From contig MEQN01000043.1 of NCBI GenBank assembly GCA_001770235.1, positions 6,149-13,172 of the forward strand: 7,024 nt of DNA, in the 5' to 3' direction. The DNA comes from Betaproteobacteria bacterium RBG_16_58_11. Lineage in GTDB: Bacteria; Pseudomonadota; Gammaproteobacteria; Burkholderiales; Thiobacteraceae. Position 1 is the first letter of the stretch; every line of letters begins with the position of its first letter. Positions 6,305 through 7,024 of the stretch are shown one piece after another. The position numbers and the translations under genes are program-made. The notes beneath the pieces were generated by a model that saw only the letters and a program-made list of their open reading frames with translations, had not been told where the DNA came from and searched no databases.

Positions 6305-6326
6305 ACGCCAACCCGAAGGTTGGCGT
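6301..6326 (-). terminator. Intrinsic terminator with UUCG loop for leftward transcription
   Basis: A perfect 9-bp stem (6305-6313 with 6318-6326) encloses CGAA on the plus strand, which reads as UUCG in the minus-strand RNA with a C-G closing pair, the extra-stable tetraloop. On the minus strand the stem runs directly into TTTTTATG. On the plus strand no T-run follows. It therefore ends leftward transcripts and lies about 35 bases downstream of the start point predicted from the sigma-54 match at 6369-6384. Confidence 0.72.
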
Positions 6327-6358
6327 AAATCCCCATTTAAGACGCTTTTTATTTTTAA
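6301..6358 (-). ncRNA. Candidate short RNA between a sigma-54 promoter and an intrinsic terminator
   Basis: If the sigma-54 match is used, transcription starts near 6358 and meets the UUCG-capped terminator at 6305-6326, giving an RNA of only about 55-60 bases. Its 5' part is A-rich and unstructured (about 6327-6358), followed by the terminator hairpin. An ATG at 6336 without a Shine-Dalgarno sequence opens a 62-codon frame through the hairpin, so an attenuated leader is the alternative. The existence of the RNA is inferred from promoter and terminator only. Confidence 0.3.
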
Positions 6359-6368
6359 TCCTACCTTT

Positions 6369-6384
6369 AGCAACTGCCATGCCA
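6369..6384 (-). promoter_or_regulatory. Sigma-54 (RpoN) promoter match, leftward
   Basis: Read on the minus strand, the sequence is TGGCATGGCAGTTGCT. It has the invariant GG (6383-6382) and GC (6371-6370) separated by exactly ten bases, with the flanking TGGCA and TTGC of the -24/-12 consensus. Transcription would start near 6358 and run left. An RpoN promoter needs an upstream activator. The half-site-like TGTGTCGGCATGTGT at about 6436-6450 lies at a suitable distance, but I cannot assign it to a regulator. Confidence 0.5.
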
Positions 6385-6632
6385 ACTTCGCAACAACTTG
6401 ATATTCATCATGTTTTATTAGCTCAATGGCTGGGTTGTGTCGGCATGTGTAAAGCAGAACGATTTTTTAACGCATTAAAAAGACCTGAATAGCGGCTTAT
6501 TTCCCCCATTTCCCCTATTTTTCGCTAAATCGACAAAAAATCCTGCTGTAAAAATATGCGAATTTAATAGCTTGAGGACGCATCGCTGCTTATGAAGCCT
6601 GGACTTGAGCCATGTCCCATACAACGGTCATT

Positions 6633-6660
6633 TTGTGTAATTTCCAACGGGCACTATAAA
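6633..6660 (+). promoter_or_regulatory. Possible sigma-70 promoter of the transaldolase gene
   Basis: TATAAA at 6655-6660 matches five of six -10 positions. TTGTGT at 6633-6638, 16 bases upstream, matches only the TTG of the -35 box. The start point would be near 6667, leaving a leader of about 50 bases. The weak -35 keeps confidence low. Confidence 0.35.
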
Positions 6661-6716
6661 GAAAAGGGAAAGCCTAACCGCAAATTTAGGGGTATGCCCA
6701 CACTATGGAGACAACC

Positions 6717-7024
6717 ATGCAACGCGACGAAATCATGCACTCGACCAACCCCCTGATCGAGGTCAAACGCTTCGGTCAAAGCATTTGGCTCGACAACCTC
6801 TCGCGCACCCTGCTGCGCGAAGGCGGCTTGAAACGCTTCATCGAGGAAGACGGCATTTCCGGCGTGACGTCCAATCCGGCGATTTTCCAGAAAGCCTTCG
6901 CCGAAAGTCCCTATTACAAAGAAGAAGTCGCGAAGCTCAGGCAAACCAGCTTGACCCTGGAACAACGCTTTGAAACGCTGGCGGTGCCCGACGTGCAAGC
7001 CGCCTGCGATTTATTGCGGCCGAT
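6717..7024 (+). CDS. tal: Transaldolase, N-terminal part (3' end outside the window)
   Basis: Cytoplasmic enzyme of the non-oxidative pentose phosphate pathway that moves a dihydroxyacetone unit from sedoheptulose 7-phosphate to glyceraldehyde 3-phosphate, giving erythrose 4-phosphate and fructose 6-phosphate. The window holds 102 complete codons. The start at 6717 has GGAG at 6707-6710, six bases upstream. Residues 12-30 (PLIEVKRFGQSIWLDNLSR) carry the conserved early Asp26, and GVTSNPAIFQKA (49-60) is the strong family signature on the second strand of the barrel. The Schiff-base lysine lies beyond the window. The N-terminus and the spacing of the motifs match the long transaldolase subfamily found in mycobacteria, cyanobacteria and many betaproteobacteria rather than E. 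coli TalB. In some relatives this gene is followed by, or fused to, glucose-6-phosphate isomerase, which cannot be judged here. It is the first gene after the 1.25-kb repeat-rich gap and so probably has its own promoter. Confidence 0.93.
   Translation, partial: MQRDEIMHSTNPLIEVKRFGQSIWLDNLSRTLLREGGLKRFIEEDGISGVTSNPAIFQKAFAESPYYKEEVAKLRQTSLTLEQRFETLAVPDVQAACDLLRP

Larger units (their letters stand above)
6196..6492 (+). pseudogene. Open frame of 98 codons with no ATG near its beginning; possible gene remnant
   Basis: The plus-strand frame is open from just after a stop at 6193-6195 to TAG at 6490-6492, long for such AT-rich DNA. The only early start is missing. The first ATG (6379) would leave 37 residues with no Shine-Dalgarno sequence. 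The middle of the frame reads RRFLFLILPLATA just before that ATG, which looks like a signal peptide core, and the end reads as a plausible soluble tail with two Cys. It could be a gene that has lost its start. It may equally be chance, since the same bases carry a sigma-54 promoter match and a terminator on the other strand. Confidence 0.2.

Noticed and set aside
6148..6336. 62-codon minus-strand frame beginning just after the predicted sigma-54 start
   Set aside because: It has no Shine-Dalgarno sequence, and the terminator hairpin covers its first codons. It is mentioned only as the attenuated-leader alternative.
6035..6385. 116-codon minus-strand frame
   Set aside because: Its start lies inside the sigma-54 match, an intrinsic terminator sits within it, and its end is low-complexity Arg/Ser/Glu, so it is unlikely to be a gene.
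6649..6716. Riboswitch (cyclic-di-GMP type) upstream of tal
   Set aside because: A few short words resemble the class, but the required paired segments and loop motifs are not present.
1..7024. CRISPR array, tRNA or rRNA genes
   Set aside because: No regularly spaced direct repeats and no tRNA- or rRNA-like sequence were seen. The repeats present are inverted and irregular.

Overview
The window looks like the chromosome of a betaproteobacterium. The basis is the divergent arrangement tsaE-amiC / queG, a transaldolase of the long 'GVTSNPAIFQKA' type, and protein sequences of clearly betaproteobacterial style. A member of the Nitrosomonadales/Gallionellales group is my best guess, but that is inference only. 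The core genes are GC-rich by eye (about 60%). The first ~720 bases and much of the large gap at 5469-6716 are clearly more AT-rich.

Layout: (1) 1-721, plus strand: the 3' end of an unrecognised gene overlaps by 20 bases a small gene for an exported protein of 147 residues. This pair is accessory in character and could be a toxin/immunity-type pair, though neither protein was recognised. (2) 733-2525, minus strand: tsaE followed by an N-acetylmuramoyl-L-alanine amidase (AmiC type) in a tight, overlapping operon. (3) 2540-3613, plus strand: queG, diverging from tsaE with only 14 bases between the start codons. (4) 3629-3782: a 154-bp element with 33-bp terminal inverted repeats. (5) 3800-5468, plus strand: murI and a M48-family metalloprotease lipoprotein, 22 bases apart. 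(6) 5469-6716: a 1.25-kb gap without a convincing protein gene. It holds a second, compact copy of the repeat at 3629-3782, a nested 236-bp inverted-repeat element built on TAGGTTGGGTTA modules, two intrinsic terminators that both work on the minus strand, and a very good sigma-54 promoter match that also points to the minus strand. (7) 6717-end, plus strand: the first 102 codons of a transaldolase gene.

The functional themes are ordinary housekeeping: tRNA modification (TsaE for t6A37, QueG for queuosine-34), cell wall (MurI makes D-glutamate for peptidoglycan, AmiC splits it at the septum), envelope protein quality control (M48 lipoprotein) and the pentose phosphate pathway (transaldolase). 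The interest lies between the genes. The repeat family brackets the murI-M48 pair. At 6300-6385 a sigma-54 promoter and a UUCG-capped terminator, both on the minus strand, face each other only about 35 bases apart, which predicts a very short RNA with no gene attached.
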